Shown: in pieces, positions 6,481-8,652 of the stretch
How positions within the stretch are numbered: position 1 is the first letter of the stretch
How the letters are laid out: each line of letters opens with the position of its first letter
Assembly (NCBI GenBank): GCA_038323965.1
Contig: JBBQHM010000092.1
Span: 1 to 8,652 of the forward strand
Origin: JBBQHM01 sp038323965
GTDB lineage: Bacteria > Verrucomicrobiota > Verrucomicrobiia > Chthoniobacterales > UBA10450
DNA: 8,652 bases
Direction: 5' to 3'
Notes under the pieces: generated by a model
Databases searched by the model: none
What the model was told of the DNA's origin: nothing
The model's input: only the letters and a program-made list of their open reading frames with translations
Program-made: the position numbers and the translations under genes

Positions 6481-6889
6481 TGCTCGAACCGCGCCCTTTC
6501 GCTTAGCCGGAATTCTCGCGAAAAATCCAGCGCTTTTTGCGCGAGCCGTTCTCCACCTCGGACGATTACTCATTACTGGCGCGATGCCTGCGGGCATGGC
6601 GATTGATCTGTTCCGCGGGAATGCCCACACGCTCGGAGTTGGCATGCACAACTTCATGGATGCTGCGCGGGTCGCATCAGCCGAGACCGATGCCATTACG
6701 AAGTCGCGACTCGATTCCTGCGTTTTCAAAGGCGCCGTCAAAGAGGAAGGCGAATGGAAGCCGGTGCCGATGTGCCAGATGAACCAGCAAAAATAGGCCG
6801 CCGTTTACGACGAGCGTCTACAGGACCCCGAGCTATTGCGCGAAGGGCAGGTCTTCGCGCCGGCACCAGAACCGGCACTCGCCGATTAG
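6398..6889 (+). pseudogene. Damaged coding segment after the arsenosugar glycosyltransferase: no start codon, one in-frame TAG
   Basis: From 6398, just after a TGA at 6395-6397, this frame is open and reads as real protein: TREILGEILAKFGG, then an alanine/leucine-rich stretch, MHNFMDAARVA, RLDSCVFKGAVKEEGEWKPV and PMCQMNQQK up to a TAG at 6794-6796. Past the TAG the same frame continues convincingly (AAVYDERLQDPELLREGQVF, then APAPEPALAD) to a second TAG at 6887-6889. A single TGG-to-TAG change would restore QQKWAAVYDERL. There is no ATG, GTG or TTG before 6584. The nearest natural start, ATG at 6394, is in the glycosyltransferase frame, so one extra base near the repetitive acgcacgcgcg (about 6416-6426) could have separated the two. 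I do not recognise the family. The spaced Cys pair (SCVFKG...PMC) hints at a metal-cluster tail such as those of radical SAM proteins, but this is weak. Confidence 0.55.
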
Positions 6890-7584
6890 ACGTCGGCGCT
6901 CTTTTTAAGGGCCTTCTGGGCGATCCGTCCGATGAATACCGCGCCAATCGCCGTCGCGACGAGACCGATCCCAATCACGATATATTGCTCCTTGCCGCCC
7001 GCCGCTCGCTTTCCGTCCAGCGTCGCCTTCCCGATCGCACCAAGATAAGCGTAGAGCAGCGTGCCCGGTAACATTCCGATAGCTGACGCCGCGATGTAAG
7101 GCCACAGGCGTATCGCAGTGATTCCGTAGAAATAATTACTGACGTTGAATGGCAATACCGGACTGAGCCGAAGCAACCCTACGATCTTCCAGCCGTTGGC
7201 GCCGATCGCGTGATCGATCGCCGCGAATCGCCGATTTTTTTTGGCGTAGGCCCGCACCTGATCGCGCAGGAGATAACGCGAGATCAAAAACGCGGCCGTC
7301 GCACCGATAGTCGCGGCAGAAAGGGCAACCACGGTTCCCCAGAACAACCCGAACAATAAACCTGCCGCAGCGGTGAAAAGGAAGCCGGGAAGGAACAGCA
7401 CGGTCGCCAGAATGTATGCGAGCATGAAGAGCACGACACCGAGCGCGCCCGCGTGCCGCACCAGGTCCACCAGCGCGGTGATCCATTGCTTCACCGGGAG
7501 CAGGTAACCGGCCGCGATGAGCGCGACCAGGATCGCGGCGAGCAGGATGTATTTCGCCGTTTTATTCACGACGCTCTGCTGCAC
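6886..7584 (-). CDS. TVP38/TMEM64 family membrane protein (VTT domain)
   Basis: Polytopic inner-membrane protein of the DedA-like superfamily. Relatives are linked to lipid scrambling, envelope homeostasis or metal(loid) handling, and members are often found beside arsenosugar genes. The 232-residue product has an N-terminal membrane helix (12-29), the VTT core with FLPGFLFTAAAGLLFGLFWG (64-83) and IGATAAFLISRYLLR (93-107), the reentrant signature RLSPVLPFNVSNYFYGIT (139-156), YIAASAIGMLPGTLLYAYLG (163-182) and a last helix at about 201-219 before a basic tail. The annotated start is a GTG at 7584. A second GTG five codons later is equally possible, and neither has a clear Shine-Dalgarno site. 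Its TAA (6888-6886) overlaps by three bases the final TAG of the damaged plus-strand segment, leaving no room for an intergenic terminator. Confidence 0.93.
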   Translation of the reverse strand: MQQSVVNKTAKYILLAAILVALIAAGYLLPVKQWITALVDLVRHAGALGVVLFMLAYILATVLFLPGFLFTAAAGLLFGLFWGTVVALSAATIGATAAFLISRYLLRDQVRAYAKKNRRFAAIDHAIGANGWKIVGLLRLSPVLPFNVSNYFYGITAIRLWPYIAASAIGMLPGTLLYAYLGAIGKATLDGKRAAGGKEQYIVIGIGLVATAIGAVFIGRIAQKALKKSADV

Positions 7585-7940
7585 GCGACGCTGGTCGCGT
7601 TATTTAAACCCATTCGGCCTCCCACGCACGACCCATTGTGCCCACGAACCCTGCCGATAGCGAGTGCTTTGGTGGCGAAATTTCGAAATATTGAGAAACG
7701 GCGGCACTCTGCTTCCCTGAATCAATACGGATGTTTTGTTGGCTGCCGGTCCTCTTCCGGGGAGCGCACGCGGCCCGCGTGCTGGTTTCGGCGGCTCGCC
7801 GAAACGAAGTTCCCATCTGAACTCAACGCGTCAGGATCGCGCTCGTCGCATCTCTTTGCCGCAGATCGATGTCTTCTCGATGAACGTAACGTGCTATTCC
7901 ATCTCGCCACGTCCGCGGCGAAACCGTTAATCTCATCGGC
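7585..7940. other. 356-base divergent intergenic region
   Basis: No convincing coding sequence is seen on either strand. Plus-strand frames through here are low-complexity, Arg/Ser/Pro-rich shadows of flanking genes. The region must carry the promoters of the divergent TVP38-like and protease genes, but I cannot identify clean -35/-10 pairs. It holds an AT-rich palindromic patch around 7677-7689 (cgaaatttcgaaat, two overlapping perfect palindromes) and the GC-rich double hairpin at 7766-7805 described separately. Confidence 0.6.
7766..7805. repeat. Double GC-rich hairpin, REP-like intergenic element
   Basis: Two perfect inverted repeats sit three bases... apart in one cassette. The first, 7766-7782, is gcacgcgg, a single c, then ccgcgtgc (8-bp stem). 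The second, 7785-7805, is gtttcggcg, loop gct, then cgccgaaac (9-bp stem). Neither is followed by a T-run, so a Rho-independent terminator is unlikely. The pairing of two adjacent palindromes in a gene-free stretch between divergent genes is the form of repetitive extragenic palindromes. Only one copy is in this window, so its repetitive nature is an inference. Confidence 0.5.
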
Positions 7941-8652
7941 ATGCCGAAACGGACCCTTCTCGCGCCGCAATCCATCCGCACCAACCGCCGCCTCGGCTGG
8001 ATCCCCGATCTCCCCGATCAACGCGACTTTCTTTACTCCGCGCCTGCGCCCTTCCTGCGCGCGCTCCCGCCGAAAGTCGACCTTCGCCCGCTATGCCCGC
8101 CCGTTTACGACCAGGGCCAGCTCGGCAGTTGCACCGCCAATGCCATCAGCGGCGCCATCCAGTTCGACCAGCTCAAAGAGAAACTCCGCCAAGTCTTCGT
8201 CCCGTCCCGCCTTTTCATCTACTACAACGAACGCGTCCTCGAAGGCAGCGTCACCTCCGATGCCGGCGCCATGCTCCGCGATGGGATAAAAACCGTCGCC
8301 AAACAAGGCGCCTGTCCCGAGCCGCTTTGGCCTTACGTCATCAGTAAGTTCAAAACCAAGCCGCCGCTAAGTTGCTACACTGAGGCCGCGAAGCACACCG
8401 CCATCGAATACCAGCGCCTGCTCCAGTCCCTTACCCAGATGAAAGGCTGCCTCGCCAGCGGTTACCCCTTCGTCTTCGGCTTCACCGTCTACGAAAGCTT
8501 CGAGACGCCGCAAGCCGCGCGCACCGGCAAAATCCCCATGCCCGCCAGCAGCGAGAAAGTCCTTGGCGGCCACGCCGTCGCCGCCGTCGGGTATAACGAC
8601 ACCGACCGCACCTTCCTCTGCCGCAACTCCTGGGGCACAGCCTGGGGCATGC
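7941..8652 (+). CDS. C1A (papain-like) cysteine protease, truncated by the right edge
   Basis: The ATG at 7941 opens a frame of 237 codons with no stop before the window ends. All four papain active-site positions are present: oxyanion-hole Gln58 and nucleophile Cys64 in DQGQLGSCTANA, His211 in GGHAVAAVGYN, and Asn229 in CRNSWGTAWG. The segment before the catalytic domain is short (about 44 residues, with RLGWIPDLPDQRDFLYSAP), similar to bacterial and viral C1A enzymes that have PPxVDLRP at the start of the domain, and lacks a papain-type long propeptide. No signal peptide is visible, so the protein appears cytoplasmic or exported by an unusual route. The substrate is unknown. Codon use is strongly C-ending, and no clear ribosome binding site precedes the ATG. 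What remains beyond the edge could be a short end of the domain or additional C-terminal domains. Confidence 0.91.
   Translation, partial: MPKRTLLAPQSIRTNRRLGWIPDLPDQRDFLYSAPAPFLRALPPKVDLRPLCPPVYDQGQLGSCTANAISGAIQFDQLKEKLRQVFVPSRLFIYYNERVLEGSVTSDAGAMLRDGIKTVAKQGACPEPLWPYVISKFKTKPPLSCYTEAAKHTAIEYQRLLQSLTQMKGCLASGYPFVFGFTVYESFETPQAARTGKIPMPASSEKVLGGHAVAAVGYNDTDRTFLCRNSWGTAWGM

Noticed and set aside
6794..6796. TAG as a pyrrolysine codon or programmed readthrough
   Set aside because: No Pyl machinery is visible and a simple TGG-to-TAG mutation is more economical; left as a point to check.
7766..7805. Rho-independent terminator
   Set aside because: The hairpins are strong but have no T-run on either strand and lie upstream of both flanking genes.
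7453..8289. 278-residue plus-strand open frame spanning the TVP38-like gene start, the intergenic region and the protease
   Set aside because: Its product is low-complexity Arg/Ser/Pro/Ala sequence, it is antisense to the VTT protein at one end and out of frame with the C1A protease (Gln58, Cys64, His211, Asn229 intact) at the other.
1..8652. tRNA, rRNA, CRISPR array, insertion sequence
   Set aside because: No cloverleaf, direct-repeat array, transposase or terminal inverted repeats were seen on reading both strands.

Overview
This GC-rich window comes from a bacterial chromosome. Genes are tightly packed, Shine-Dalgarno sites are often weak, and several starts look non-ATG (TTG, GTG). The gene mix is an S11 D,D-carboxypeptidase with a phosphofructokinase, DUF2062 and DUF4410-like proteins, a complete arsenosugar-type arsM-arsS-glycosyltransferase set, a TVP38/TMEM64 protein and a bacterial papain-like protease. 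Together with an intergenic double palindrome, this suggests a soil or freshwater heterotroph, possibly Verrucomicrobiota. That taxonomic guess is an inference and is not proven by any marker in the window.

Left part (1-3467), all on the minus strand. Reading from right to left there is the tail of a DUF72-family gene (probably a broken remnant), a DUF2062 inner-membrane protein whose start lies 5 bases after the DUF72 stop, a small lipoprotein resembling DUF4410, a secreted penicillin-binding D,D-carboxypeptidase, and, one base after its stop, a 6-phosphofructokinase that runs off the left edge.

Central part (3532-6889), all on the plus strand. arsM (arsenite/SAM methyltransferase with a C-terminal extension and a Cys-rich tail), arsS (radical SAM enzyme) and a family 2 glycosyltransferase of the arsenosugar type form an operon with gaps of 30 and 0 bases. 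Established work on these families says ArsM methylates arsenite to dimethylarsenate and ArsS transfers a 5'-deoxyadenosyl group to the methylated arsenic. The glycosyltransferase family is associated with later sugar or lipid tailoring. No arsR, arsenite efflux pump or arsenate reductase is visible here. The operon is followed by a damaged coding segment (6398-6889) that has no usable start codon and carries an in-frame TAG, beyond which recognisable coding sequence continues.

Right part (6886-8652). A TVP38/TMEM64-type membrane protein lies on the minus strand, with its stop codon overlapping the stop of the damaged segment. A 356-base gene-free stretch follows, containing two perfect GC-rich hairpins that look like a REP-type element. 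Then comes the first two thirds or more of a C1A (papain-like) cysteine protease on the plus strand, cut by the right edge just after its catalytic Asn.
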